The notes: generated by a model from the sequence alone, not told the origin. Counted from the first letter of the stretch, positions 33,279 through 42,427 are shown. The stretch: DNA of 64,000 nucleotides from Vibrio neptunius (GCF_000967495.1 NZ_JXXU01000043.1:62001-126000); one strand, 5' to 3'. Program-made: numbers and translations.

Positions 33279-34481
33279 ATGAAGATGAAATATATATGGG
33301 TACTATTGTTGTCGCTATTTTTATCGGCTTGCGGTGGCGATGATGGGGGTAGTGGCAGTGACAGTAGTGAAACGACTCAGCCATCTAGTTCGACCTCAAC
33401 GTTAACTTATCGCTCGTCAAATCAGGGACGCGCCTTGATTAATGTAAATGGACTCAGAGAAACCACATTAACTATAGAGAACAATGGCTCAGAGCAATTG
33501 GATCTAACGGTAGAAACGTCTGGATTGGCAGTGGGATTTTCGGTGACTGATAATCAATGTCACGGAGTAGAACTCGCCGCGTCACAGACATGCCAAATGA
33601 CAGTTCAATACCTAAGAGATGAGAACTCCCAGGGTAGTATTACCGTCAGTGGTGTCGCTCAAAGTGATGGACGTCGGACGGTGTTGGATTTGCCAGTTTT
33701 TGGTATTAAAGATCCATTAGACGCAAATACCGATCAATACATTGGGCATATTAATACTAGTGATTTTTGTAACGCTATTAGCCTTTCTCTAATGGGGTGC
33801 GATTTATATAAGTTGGGTGAAGTAACGTCACCAGCTTCGGGTTCTTGGCACTCAGGAGCTGGGTCCTACACTTTCGCATTTAACGGGCCATTGATACAGA
33901 CATACTACCCTGATTCTTTTCTTTTTATGACTCCATTGGTTGTGCAGCGTTCCTGCTCTGCTGGAGAGTTTTATTATGTCGCTCAGTATGGCTTCACGAC
34001 GTCAGGAACAATCAATACATCCAGTAATCAAGATAATGTCTTTATCAAGTATCATCCACTGATGTCAGATGGCATAACCAATGGTGTTACAGGGCACACC
34101 GTTAATTTTTCTGGTCGGTTAAGTCTCACCACCAATCAGAATGACCAGTTTGCGGGCAATATCGCTCAGTCAGCTCATGACAGCGTTTGGTCAGGGCCAA
34201 GTAATGTACCAGCGTTACAGCAACTGCTTAATACAAATAGTAACGCCTATGTTAGCTCATCCTATACAGATACCAATAGTGGGCGAACTATATACGCCGT
34301 CAACAGCCTACTAAATAGGGATTATCTGCGAGCTTTACTGGAGTATTTACAACTGAACCCCGACCCACATGAAATTGACACTCCTTCAGATGCCCCTGGC
34401 TTGCAAGACCCTGTTTTTCAGGCCAGCGTGCTTCAGTATCGGCAAATGGTTGCTCAGCATTGTCAGACTGGCTTCAACTGA
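33279..34481 (+). CDS. Lipoprotein with unknown domain
   Basis: 400 residues. Lipobox SACG (Cys about 18) followed by a Gly/Ser-rich linker. An Ig-like or choice-of-anchor-type beta segment (about 45-145: TLTIENNGSEQLDLTVETSG ... QTCQMTVQY) then a domain of about 250 residues with Cys and Trp that I do not recognise. It is probably on the cell surface or in the periplasm. It lies upstream of thrS but 230 bp away and is unlikely to be in that operon. Confidence 0.65.
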   Translation: MKMKYIWVLLLSLFLSACGGDDGGSGSDSSETTQPSSSTSTLTYRSSNQGRALINVNGLRETTLTIENNGSEQLDLTVETSGLAVGFSVTDNQCHGVELAASQTCQMTVQYLRDENSQGSITVSGVAQSDGRRTVLDLPVFGIKDPLDANTDQYIGHINTSDFCNAISLSLMGCDLYKLGEVTSPASGSWHSGAGSYTFAFNGPLIQTYYPDSFLFMTPLVVQRSCSAGEFYYVAQYGFTTSGTINTSSNQDNVFIKYHPLMSDGITNGVTGHTVNFSGRLSLTTNQNDQFAGNIAQSAHDSVWSGPSNVPALQQLLNTNSNAYVSSSYTDTNSGRTIYAVNSLLNRDYLRALLEYLQLNPDPHEIDTPSDAPGLQDPVFQASVLQYRQMVAQHCQTGFN

Positions 34482-34554
34482 TTTCTTTTACTGATGATTT
34501 TGAGTGATATTCAGTTGCTGGTGTCTTTTTAGCTCAGAATGTTTTAGTATGCCC

Positions 34555-34703
34555 AACTTGGTTCATTGAGAGGTTCATCTGTATTTGTACCTAAAAGTGA
34601 GCCAAGTTTGTATGCCTACATCTTTATTTTTTTATAACTGTTTGTTATATAAAGATATTTCTACAATCAAGTGTTGCTTGGTGTGCAACACCACTGTAAA
34701 GGA
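34555..34703 (+). promoter_or_regulatory. Candidate thrS translational operator (tRNA-Thr anticodon-like hairpin)
   Basis: Two hairpins precede thrS. The distal one pairs AACTTGGTTCA (34555-34565) with TGAGCCAAGTT (34598-34608), with one G-T wobble. The proximal one has stem GTGTTGC (34671-34677) and GCAACAC (34685-34691) around the 7-nt loop TTGGTGT. That loop reads U-U-G-G-U at the positions of an anticodon loop, i.e. U33 then anticodon GGU of a threonine tRNA. The ribosome binding site AAAGGA (34698-34703) follows at once. E. coli thrS is known to be autoregulated by ThrRS binding a tRNA-like operator; this layout fits it. Confidence 0.6.
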
Positions 34704-34710
34704 TAGTTAA

Positions 34711-36639
34711 ATGCCTATTATTACTCTTCCTGACGGCAGTCAGCGTCAATTTGACAACCCTGTTTCTACTCTTGATGTCGCACAATCTATCGGTCCTGGT
34801 CTTGCTAAAGCAACCATCGCTGGTCGTGTTGATGGTAACCGTGTTGATGCTTGTGATCTTATCGAACAAGATGCGAGCCTAGAAATCATCACAGTTAAAG
34901 ATGAAGTAGATGGTCTAGAAATCGTTCGCCACTCATGTGCTCACCTACTTGGTCACGCGATCAAGCAGCTTTTCCCGGAAGCGAAAATGGCGATTGGTCC
35001 AACTATCGATAATGGTTTCTACTACGATATCGACCTTGAGCACTCTCTAACGCAAGAAGATCTAGAAAAGATTGAAAAGCGTATGAAAGAGCTTGCTAAG
35101 ACCAAATACCAAGTCATCAAGAAAAAGGTTAGCTGGCAGGAAGCTCGCGATGCATTTGAAGCTCGCGGTGAAACATACAAGATGGAAATCCTAGACGAGA
35201 ACGTTTCTCGTGATGATCGTCCAGGTCTTTACCATCATGAAGAATACATCGATATGTGTCGTGGTCCACACGTACCACATATGGGGTTCTGTCAGCACTT
35301 CACGCTACTTAACGTAGCAGGTGCTTACTGGCGTGGTAACAGTGACAACAAGATGCTACAACGTATCTACGGTACTGCTTTCCATGACAAAAAAGCGCTT
35401 AAAGCGCACCTTACTCGCTTAGAAGAAGCAGCGAAGCGTGACCACCGTAAAATCGGTAAGCAGCTAGACCTATTCCACATGCAGCAAGAAGCTCCGGGTA
35501 TGGTCTTCTGGCATCACAACGGCTGGTCTATCTTCCGAGATCTTGAAGTATTCGTTCGTGAAAAACTGACTGAATACGGCTATCAGGAAGTTAAAGGTCC
35601 ACTAATCATGGACCGTGTTTTATGGGAACGCTCTGGGCACTGGGACAAGTACGCAGAAGCCATGTTTACAACGGCTTCTGAAAACCGTGACTATGCACTT
35701 AAGCCAATGAATTGTCCTGGCCACGTTCAGATCTTCAACCAAGGACTTAAGTCTTACCGTGATCTACCGCTACGTATGGCGGAATTTGGCTCTTGTCACC
35801 GAAACGAACCTTCTGGTGCGCTACACGGTATCATGCGTGTTCGGGGCTTTACTCAGGATGATGCGCATATTTTCTGTACTGAAAGTCAGATTCAAGACGA
35901 AGTCACTAGCTGTATCAAGATGGTTTACGATACATATCAGACATTTGGTTTTGATAACATCGTCGTTAAACTATCTACTCGCCCAGAAAAACGTGTGGGT
36001 TCAGATGAAATCTGGGATCAGTCTGAAGAAGCGTTGAAACAGTCTCTTGAAGCGATGGATATTCCATACGAGATTCAAGAAGGCGAGGGTGCTTTCTACG
36101 GCCCTAAAATTGAATTTACGCTGCACGACTGCTTAGACCGTGCATGGCAGTGTGGTACGGTTCAGCTAGACTTCAACCTACCAGGCCGTTTGGGTGCGAC
36201 CTACGTCGATGAAAACAACGAACGTCAAGTTCCTGTCATGATTCACCGCGCTATCCTAGGCTCATTAGAACGATTCATTGGTATTCTGATTGAAGAATAT
36301 TTCGGTTTCTTCCCGACTTGGCTGTCTCCGGAGCAAGCAGTAATTATGAATATTACTGATAAGCAATCGGATTATGCTCAGGAAGTGGCCCAAAAACTAC
36401 AAAAATGTGGAATTAGAGCTAAAGCGGACTTGAGAAATGAGAAGATAGGCTTTAAAATCCGCGAACACACTTTGAAGCGTGTACCGTATATGCTGGTTTG
36501 TGGCGACCAAGAGATGGAAGCCGGAGAGATTGCAGTACGTACTCGTAAAGGTAAGGATCTCGGCAAGTTTAAAGTGGATGACTTTATTTCTTACATCCAA
36601 GACGAGATCTCAAGCCGTAAGCTCAATCTGGAGGAATAA
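34711..36639 (+). CDS. thrS: Threonyl-tRNA synthetase
   Basis: 642 residues, the E. coli length. It charges tRNA-Thr with threonine in the cytoplasm. An N-terminal TGS domain (about 1-62) is followed by an editing domain with HSCAHLLGHA (about 73-82). The class II catalytic core carries motif 2 around FGSCHRNEPSGALHG, and a C-terminal anticodon-binding domain ends the protein. AAAGGA precedes ATG 34711. It is first in thrS-infC-rpmI-rplT. The upstream hairpins suggest translational autoregulation. Confidence 0.98.
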   Translation: MPIITLPDGSQRQFDNPVSTLDVAQSIGPGLAKATIAGRVDGNRVDACDLIEQDASLEIITVKDEVDGLEIVRHSCAHLLGHAIKQLFPEAKMAIGPTIDNGFYYDIDLEHSLTQEDLEKIEKRMKELAKTKYQVIKKKVSWQEARDAFEARGETYKMEILDENVSRDDRPGLYHHEEYIDMCRGPHVPHMGFCQHFTLLNVAGAYWRGNSDNKMLQRIYGTAFHDKKALKAHLTRLEEAAKRDHRKIGKQLDLFHMQQEAPGMVFWHHNGWSIFRDLEVFVREKLTEYGYQEVKGPLIMDRVLWERSGHWDKYAEAMFTTASENRDYALKPMNCPGHVQIFNQGLKSYRDLPLRMAEFGSCHRNEPSGALHGIMRVRGFTQDDAHIFCTESQIQDEVTSCIKMVYDTYQTFGFDNIVVKLSTRPEKRVGSDEIWDQSEEALKQSLEAMDIPYEIQEGEGAFYGPKIEFTLHDCLDRAWQCGTVQLDFNLPGRLGATYVDENNERQVPVMIHRAILGSLERFIGILIEEYFGFFPTWLSPEQAVIMNITDKQSDYAQEVAQKLQKCGIRAKADLRNEKIGFKIREHTLKRVPYMLVCGDQEMEAGEIAVRTRKGKDLGKFKVDDFISYIQDEISSRKLNLEE

Positions 36640-36642
36640 ACT

Positions 36643-37194
36643 ATTAAAGGCGGAAGACGCGGCCAAGTACCGGCCAAACAAAATGCTCATCGTTTAAACG
36701 GTGAAATTCGTGGCGTTCGTGAAGTTCGTTTGACTGGCGCTGATGGTGAATCAGTTGGCGTTGTTTCTATTCAAGAAGCGGTTGCAGCAGCTGAAGAAGC
36801 GGGTATGGACTTGGTAGAAATTAGTCCAAACGCTGAGCCACCAGTATGTCGAGTAATGGACTACGGTAAATTCCTCTTTGAGAAGAGCAAGTCTGCTAAA
36901 GAGCAGAAGAAGAAGCAAAAACAGGTTCAGATTAAGGAAGTTAAATTCCGTCCTGGAACTGATATTGGAGACTATCAGGTAAAACTACGCAACCTGACGC
37001 GTTTCCTTGAAGAAGGCAACAAAGTGAAGGTAACAATTCGCTTCCGTGGCCGAGAAATGGCACACCAAGAGATCGGTGTTGATGTTCTAAATCGTCTTAA
37101 GGAAGACACTGTTGATTTAGCAGTAGTGGAATCTTTCCCTAAGAAAATCGAAGGGCGTCAGATGATCATGGTGCTTGCCCCTAAGAAGAAGTAA
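36643..37194 (+). CDS. infC: Translation initiation factor IF-3, AUU start codon
   Basis: 183 residues. Start set at ATT 36643: GGAGGA (36630-36635) is 7 nt upstream, and the frame from there gives the expected IF-3 N-terminus (KGGRRGQVPAKQNAHRLNGE). No ATG or GTG in this frame fits. infC is known to use AUU and to be autoregulated through it. N-terminal domain, linker (AKEQKKKQKQ) and C-terminal domain (IKEVKFRPGTDIGDYQ) are complete. IF-3 controls initiator tRNA selection and 30S subunit release. It begins 3 bp after the thrS stop. Confidence 0.95.
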   Translation: MKGGRRGQVPAKQNAHRLNGEIRGVREVRLTGADGESVGVVSIQEAVAAAEEAGMDLVEISPNAEPPVCRVMDYGKFLFEKSKSAKEQKKKQKQVQIKEVKFRPGTDIGDYQVKLRNLTRFLEEGNKVKVTIRFRGREMAHQEIGVDVLNRLKEDTVDLAVVESFPKKIEGRQMIMVLAPKKK

Positions 37195-37217
37195 TTAACG
37201 GCTTACAAGTAATTAAA

Positions 37218-37247
37218 CCCTGCCGTTTTTCAAAGCGGCGGGGCTTT
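37218..37247 (+). terminator. Hairpin between infC and rpmI (possible attenuator)
   Basis: CCCTGCCG (37218-37225) pairs with CGGCGGGG (37236-37243) with one G-T wobble, followed by CTTTATT. A partial terminator or leader structure for rpmI-rplT is plausible; in E. coli L20 represses this pair translationally. Confidence 0.5.
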
Positions 37248-37299
37248 ATTCGCCCTGATTACATGTTTATTAAACTACTACAATGCGGAGTTATTCATC

Positions 37300-37494
37300 A
37301 TGCCTAAGATGAAAACCAACAAAGGTGCTGCTAAGCGTTTCAAGAAAACTGCTGGTGGTATTAAGTTTAAGCACGCTACTAAACGTCACATCCTGACTAA
37401 GCGTACTACTAAGAACAAGCGTCAACTACGTCCAAACGCAATCCTTCCAAAATGTGAAGTGGCTGCAGTTGTTCGTATGATGCCATACGCTTAA
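37300..37494 (+). CDS. rpmI: 50S ribosomal protein L35
   Basis: 64 residues, standard length. The basic start PKMKTNKGAAKRFKKTAGG and the C-terminal KRQLRPNAILPK are typical of L35, a small protein of the large subunit. GGAG precedes ATG 37300. It is followed by rplT at 42 bp. Translation of the two is normally coupled. Confidence 0.98.
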   Translation: MPKMKTNKGAAKRFKKTAGGIKFKHATKRHILTKRTTKNKRQLRPNAILPKCEVAAVVRMMPYA

Positions 37495-37535
37495 TTCTTT
37501 TTAGTTTATTTATCGTTTAGTTTAGGAGAAGCATA

Positions 37536-37889
37536 ATGCCTCGCGTAAAACGTGGTGTACAAGCTCGTGCACGTCATAAGAAAGTTCTAAAACAAGCTAA
37601 AGGTTACTACGGTGCACGTTCACGTGTTTACCGCGTAGCTTTCCAAGCAGTTACTAAAGCTGGTCAATACGCTTACCGTGACCGTCGCAACAAGAAGCGT
37701 CAATTCCGTCAACTATGGATTGCACGTATCAACGCGGCATCTCGTCAAAATGGTCTATCTTACAGCCGTTTCATCAATGGTCTTAAGAAAGCATCTATCG
37801 AGATCGATCGTAAGATCCTTGCTGACATCGCGGTATTCGACAAGGCTGCATTCGCAGTTCTAGTTGAGAAAGCGAAAGCTGCTCTTTAA
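37536..37889 (+). CDS. rplT: 50S ribosomal protein L20
   Basis: 117 residues, standard length. Typical N-terminus PRVKRGVQARARHKK and motif AKGYYGARSRVYRVAFQAV. L20 is needed early in large-subunit assembly and represses its own operon by binding the rpmI leader in related bacteria. TTAGGAG precedes ATG 37536. A strong terminator follows. Confidence 0.98.
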   Translation: MPRVKRGVQARARHKKVLKQAKGYYGARSRVYRVAFQAVTKAGQYAYRDRRNKKRQFRQLWIARINAASRQNGLSYSRFINGLKKASIEIDRKILADIAVFDKAAFAVLVEKAKAAL

Positions 37890-37913
37890 TTAGAGTTAGT
37901 GATTAGGATTAAT

Positions 37914-37941
37914 AAAAGGAGAGCTTCGGCTCTCCTTTTTT
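37914..37941 (+). terminator. Terminator of the thrS-rplT operon
   Basis: AAAAGGAGAGC (37914-37924) and GCTCTCCTTTT (37929-37939) close on a TTCG tetraloop, followed by more T residues. Confidence 0.93.
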
Positions 37942-38275
37942 GTTTGCTATTATTCCCACACCTCATTCAATATCGCCAATCCCGTCGGTATTACTGTTCA
38001 TCCATCGAAAAGATGTTTTAATGTTGCCTATTTTCCCCAATCAGTGATAGCAGTATTTAACTTCCTAGACTGAATCTGGTTAATTGAGCGTAGATATTCT
38101 AAGGCTTGAACAGAATTTGGTGAGTGGTCGCTATTCGAACACATCAATGGGGGGCTATGCTGCTCTAGGTAGGCGTTCTGATCAAGCAACGAGGTGAGAG
38201 CCACACCATACCAGTCGAACAATCTTACGCAACATCGACTACACTCTCTAGAAGTGTATTTGATGAGATCAGATC
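37942..38275. other. 334-bp intergenic region
   Basis: No convincing gene. A minus-strand frame of 64 codons at 38028-38222 lacks a clear ribosome binding site and any recognised similarity. It may be a remnant. Confidence 0.35.
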
Positions 38276-39007
38276 ATGATTGTGCGAATTATTATTGGGT
38301 TAACATTGTACTTATTGTTCGCCCAAGTAACGGTAAGTGCGAAGGTTGTCTGGGCTATTCAGGACGAGTGGCCACCCTATGTGATTGATTCACATGATAT
38401 CAAAGGGCTGGCACATGAGATTGTAGAAGAAGCGTTTGCTGTGCAAGGCTACAATATGAAGTATACCATCAAGCCATGGAGCCGTGCCTTACGAGAAGTG
38501 GCAACTCAACGCTATGACATTGCTCTCACGGTGTGGAAAAGCAGTGAGCGATTGGAGTACCTCTACTATAGTGACGCTTACTTAACCAACTCACTGATTT
38601 TTGTGACGCTTAAGAGCAATACGTTTGATTACGACAATTTAAAAAGCCTGAATGGTAAACGAATAGGTGTAATTCGGGGTTACGCCTACGATGATGCTTT
38701 TATGCATTCTAATGACTTTGATCGTTTAGATGCAGACAATTTAGCCACTAACGTTAAGAAACTTAAAACCGGAAGAATTGATGCGCTAGTAGCAGATAAG
38801 ATCTTTTTTCGCTGGTTTTTAAAGAATAGCGGCATGGATATTGATGAGTTTGCTCTGATTGAGAAACCGTTAGCTGCAAACCCCTTATACATAGCGACGA
38901 GTCGCGATCACCCCAAAAAAGAGCAGATTATTTCGGCTTTTAATTCAGGTCTGAAAGTGCTCCAACAGTCGGGGAGGATCTCCGCCATTTTTGAAAAGTA
39001 CGAATAG
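38276..39007 (+). CDS. Family 3 solute-binding protein, first of a tandem pair
   Basis: 243 residues. Signal peptide about 1-21 (VTVSA). SBP_bac_3 features: WAIQDEWPPYVID, IKPWSRALREVATQRYDIAL, LEYLYYSDAYLTNSLIFV and RIDALVADK. It has no adjacent permease or ATPase. Start ATG 38276 has no strong ribosome binding site. It resembles the next gene closely enough to suggest an old duplication. Likely binds a small polar ligand such as an amino acid; a sensory role is possible. Confidence 0.83.
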   Translation: MIVRIIIGLTLYLLFAQVTVSAKVVWAIQDEWPPYVIDSHDIKGLAHEIVEEAFAVQGYNMKYTIKPWSRALREVATQRYDIALTVWKSSERLEYLYYSDAYLTNSLIFVTLKSNTFDYDNLKSLNGKRIGVIRGYAYDDAFMHSNDFDRLDADNLATNVKKLKTGRIDALVADKIFFRWFLKNSGMDIDEFALIEKPLAANPLYIATSRDHPKKEQIISAFNSGLKVLQQSGRISAIFEKYE

Positions 39008-39105
39008 TGTGCATTTCCAACCTGAATGCGATTAGGGTGACATTATGGGCCGAAACAAAATGTCGCAACATCATCCACTCATATTAGTCTTTGAGGAACT
39101 TTGTC

Positions 39106-39843
39106 ATGTACTTTAAGCGGTCACACTTCACCCTTGCCTTGTTGTTGTTTTGGAGCCAGACGGTGATGGCTACCACATTGAAAGTATCTCAGGATTTGTG
39201 GCCACCTTACATTATGAATTCTGTGCAAGGCAGTGGTGTTGCCCATGATATTGTTGCCGATGCATTGCTGTCAGCCGGATACGAGCTAGAGTTCTCAATA
39301 AAGCCTTGGACTAGGGTACTCAAGGAGACCATGACTGGTCAAAATGACGTTATTGTTTCCCTATGGAAAACCGAAAAGAGAGAAAAATACCTTCGCTTTA
39401 GCGAGCCTTATACGAATAATGATATGGTCTTTATCTCTCGCAGCGAAGCACCATTTGAGTATCAATCAGCCGATAGTTTGCGAGGAATGAGAATTGCGCT
39501 AATTAATGATTATGCATACGCCAATAACTTGCGAGAGTACAAAGATATCATTCCTGTCCACACCTTAGATTTACCCAATAGCATCCGCTACCTAATGGCC
39601 CAAAAAGTCGATGTGCTCGTAGCTGACGAAGCAGTGGGAAGGTGGACAGCCCATGGAATGAGGATACCAAAAGATAAACTCTACTTTAGTAAAGCCTATT
39701 TTGACTCAACCCCACTCCATGCTGCGGTTAGAAAGGATCACCCCGAAGCAGAAAAGATCATCTCGATTCTAAATAACTACTTTAAAAATCATGCGGAAGG
39801 TAAGCTGGAAGCTCTGCACGTACTGTATGGATTAAAGGACTAA
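39106..39843 (+). CDS. Family 3 solute-binding protein, second of a tandem pair
   Basis: 245 residues from ATG 39106 (GAGGAAC 8-9 nt upstream); an upstream TTG at 39091 is less likely. Signal peptide about 1-22 (ending VMA). Same pattern as its neighbour: DLWPPYIMN, IKPWTRVLKE, VIVSLWKTEKREKYLRFSEPY and VDVLVADEAVG. It is about 100 bp downstream of the first copy. No transporter genes are nearby. Confidence 0.85.
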   Translation: MYFKRSHFTLALLLFWSQTVMATTLKVSQDLWPPYIMNSVQGSGVAHDIVADALLSAGYELEFSIKPWTRVLKETMTGQNDVIVSLWKTEKREKYLRFSEPYTNNDMVFISRSEAPFEYQSADSLRGMRIALINDYAYANNLREYKDIIPVHTLDLPNSIRYLMAQKVDVLVADEAVGRWTAHGMRIPKDKLYFSKAYFDSTPLHAAVRKDHPEAEKIISILNNYFKNHAEGKLEALHVLYGLKD

Positions 39844-39994
39844 GTTTTAAGATAGAAAATGGGTCTCATTTTATGAGTTCATCTGCATAAATAGACAAGA
39901 GGCTTAAGTAAAGCCTCGACACATCCATCTGTGTATTGTTCGCTGCAAGCGGAGTCGATATATGACTCTCTAATATGCGGTCCGTACCGTAGTG

Positions 39995-40363
39995 TTATGG
40001 GCAAAGAGGCCCAGGTTTGGCAATTCGTTCAATCATATAGTCATCCCGAAGGTTACGATTGACCACCGCATGCCACGTTGCGCCGTTTTCGAGCGTAAAT
40101 TCAATAGCGTAGTTTATCCCACTGACCACTTGAGTTCTTACTTGGTTGATTTGCTTGACTGATGACTCGTTGTTCATTTGACCAAGAATGGTATCCATCG
40201 CTCTCATGACTTCAGGCGTTATGCCTGAGGGGGACCATCCACCAGGTAACCCTTGTTCCATGCACACTGGGCTTTTAGCCTGTTCTTGCTCAGACTGCGA
40301 TTGTTTAGCACAGCCTACAAGTACCAGCACAGATATGACTGACGAAGCAAAAATTCTGTTCAT
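39995..40363 (-). CDS. Lipoprotein with cystatin-like domain
   Basis: 122 residues. Lipobox LVGC (Cys about 18). The mature part carries cystatin landmarks: an N-terminal glycine in LPGGWSP, a helix (EVMRAMDTILGQMNNE), and TQVVSGINYAIEFTLENGATWHAVVNR, whose QVVSG matches the cystatin QxVxG loop that inserts into cysteine-protease active sites. A membrane-anchored bacterial cystatin is implied, which could inhibit a protease in the periplasm or from outside. Inhibitory activity is not shown by sequence. It is flanked by the tandem binding proteins. Confidence 0.65.
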   Translation of the reverse strand: MNRIFASSVISVLVLVGCAKQSQSEQEQAKSPVCMEQGLPGGWSPSGITPEVMRAMDTILGQMNNESSVKQINQVRTQVVSGINYAIEFTLENGATWHAVVNRNLRDDYMIERIAKPGPLCP

Positions 40364-40687
40364 TATAATTATACCTTGATGTTAAGAGTGTAAGCGAAGC
40401 TTAGGTCAATCTATTACTAGAGTGAGTGGCTTCAATCATAGAGATTTAGATGTTCGACAAGTTAAATTTAGGTCAGAGTTGAGGATGAGGAAAGGGATTG
40501 CCGCTTTTCAGCATAGCAAAACGCAGTACTGAGGTGATAAACGCCTTATTCCAGTGGTTTCTATGGAATTTCAGCCAGCTAAAGGGTGTATAAAATTCTG
40601 GTACTTAATTTGCTGGTCATTAAACAAGTTCAGGTGTGAGAGCTACACTTACAATGTCCTCAACAGTGTTGGGCAGAGGAATAGATA
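40364..40687. other. 324-bp intergenic region between divergent lipoprotein genes
   Basis: No coding frame or RNA gene is seen. AT-rich. It must hold the promoters of both lipoprotein genes. AGAGGAA lies before the DUF6279 gene. Confidence 0.35.
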
Positions 40688-41518
40688 ATGAAAAAATGGG
40701 GATTGTTAACTACGCTCTGTTTTGCTTTAACTGGCTGTAGTACCAAGTTTGTATATAACAATATGGATTGGTTGTTGGTTGAGTATCTGGAAGATTTTGT
40801 TGAATTGAATGACGAGCAAGAAGCGCTAGTCAGTGAAAAAATTGAAGTGCTTAGTGATTGGCATCGACGAGAAGAAATTCCCAATTACATTCAGCATTTA
40901 GATCAGCTCATTGCGCTTGACCCCAAATCGTTTACTGAAGAGGACTTAAAGCAGCAAGAAGTGCAATTCCAGAACCATACTCAAAGACTGGTCAGTCAGA
41001 TAGCGCCAGAAATGTTTGCTTTAGCCAGTGAGCTGTCGGATGAACAAGCTGAAGAACTGATGAACAATATTCGTGTTCGACATACACGTTATAAAAAGAA
41101 ATATCAGAAGCTCTCTGAAGACCAAATTCGTGAAAACTATGAAGAAAAGATCACTGAGAATTTTGATGATTGGCTGGGTTCTGTGACGCCTGAACAAGAA
41201 AAAATGATCCAGGAATGGACCTCTCAACTCTATGTAACCTCATATGACTGGATTGATCATCAAACCAAAATGCGAGTTGAAGTGAATGCTTTACTGACCA
41301 ATCGCATGCAGGTGGAATACTTCAAACCCCGTTTCCAGCAGCTGATGTTTAACCCTGCCAGCTTCTATTCTACAGAGCTTGAAGAAAAAATTGGTCACAA
41401 CAAAGCGATAGCAAACAAATATCTGGTTAGAATTATTAACTCAGTAACAGACAAGCAAACCGCTCATTATCGCCAAGAGCTACGAGATTGGAGAAGCGTT
41501 GCAATGGATATTCAATAG
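40688..41518 (+). CDS. DUF6279-like lipoprotein
   Basis: 276 residues. Lipobox LTGC, Cys about 17. The mature protein is almost entirely helical, with the pattern CSTKFVYNNMDWLLVEYLEDFVELNDEQ typical of this proteobacterial lipoprotein family of unknown function. AGAGGAA lies just before ATG 40688. It stands alone; divergent from the cystatin-like gene. Confidence 0.75.
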   Translation: MKKWGLLTTLCFALTGCSTKFVYNNMDWLLVEYLEDFVELNDEQEALVSEKIEVLSDWHRREEIPNYIQHLDQLIALDPKSFTEEDLKQQEVQFQNHTQRLVSQIAPEMFALASELSDEQAEELMNNIRVRHTRYKKKYQKLSEDQIRENYEEKITENFDDWLGSVTPEQEKMIQEWTSQLYVTSYDWIDHQTKMRVEVNALLTNRMQVEYFKPRFQQLMFNPASFYSTELEEKIGHNKAIANKYLVRIINSVTDKQTAHYRQELRDWRSVAMDIQ

Positions 41519-41631
41519 CCGATTTGGGCGGTAAAAGCTTGGTGAAGTAGGCGAATTTAATCGTCACTTTAGTTTACCTCTCTCATCAACAACGTTACAT
41601 TAGTCTGACAACTCCCAACTGAATCAAAAAG

Positions 41632-42399
41632 ATGGAATGGATTCTATTGTTTGTAGCCGGAGTGCTTGGCGGAATTCTTAACAGTGTTGCCGGTGGTGGA
41701 AGTTTTATCACATTTCCGAGTTTACTGTTTGTTGGTGTGTCTCCTGTTGTAGCCAATGCAACCAACACTTTTGCCGCCTGTGCTGGTTACGTCAGTGGTG
41801 CTTATGGGTTTCGACAAGACATCGCTAAACACCCTAAACCCATTTTGTTTACCGTCATCCTTAGCTTAGTCGGTGGCGCTTTAGGGGCTTACTTACTATT
41901 AAGTGTTTCTGAATCTCTGTTTCTAGAAGCTATCCCTTGGTTGTTATTATTTGCGACGGTGCTGTTCTTATTCGGCAGTACAATCAGCGAGTGGCCTAGA
42001 AAACTGATTCGTACTGGCTCTTTAAACCCAGTTTGGTTGAACATAATACTATCCGTGGTTTTGGTATTGGTCTCTGCCTATGGGGGCTTCTTTAATGCTG
42101 GGCTAGGGGTTATCGTATTGAGTTACTTGGTTCTTTCTGGGTACAAAGACATTAATCAAATGAATGGCCTCAAGCTTTTGGTGTCATCGTGTGTTTCGCT
42201 GACAGCCATCTTAGTGTTTGTTGTGGAGGGTTCTATTGACTGGCCCAAAGGTTTTATCGTGATGCTGGGGACATTGTCGGGGGGCTACGCTGCTGCACGG
42301 GTGTCACGTGACGTGCCTCAGCGATATGTCAAAGGCTTTGTGGCAGTATCGAGCATTTTGATGACCACATATTTCTTCTACGATGTTTATTGGGCGTGA
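41632..42399 (+). CDS. TauE/SafE-family membrane transporter
   Basis: 255 residues with seven or eight hydrophobic segments. The N-terminal GVLGGILNSVAGGGSFITFPSLL and the second-half GGFFNAGLGVIVLS repeat are family hallmarks. Members export sulfite, sulfoacetate or other organic anions. The substrate is not readable here. It stands alone. Confidence 0.88.
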   Translation: MEWILLFVAGVLGGILNSVAGGGSFITFPSLLFVGVSPVVANATNTFAACAGYVSGAYGFRQDIAKHPKPILFTVILSLVGGALGAYLLLSVSESLFLEAIPWLLLFATVLFLFGSTISEWPRKLIRTGSLNPVWLNIILSVVLVLVSAYGGFFNAGLGVIVLSYLVLSGYKDINQMNGLKLLVSSCVSLTAILVFVVEGSIDWPKGFIVMLGTLSGGYAAARVSRDVPQRYVKGFVAVSSILMTTYFFYDVYWA

Positions 42400-42427
42400 A
42401 TGAGATGATAGATCATGGTGAGTCATG

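Noticed and set aside
38028..38222. 64-codon minus-strand frame between rplT and the binding-protein genes
   Set aside because: No clear ribosome binding site or recognised similarity; may be a remnant but not supported as a gene.
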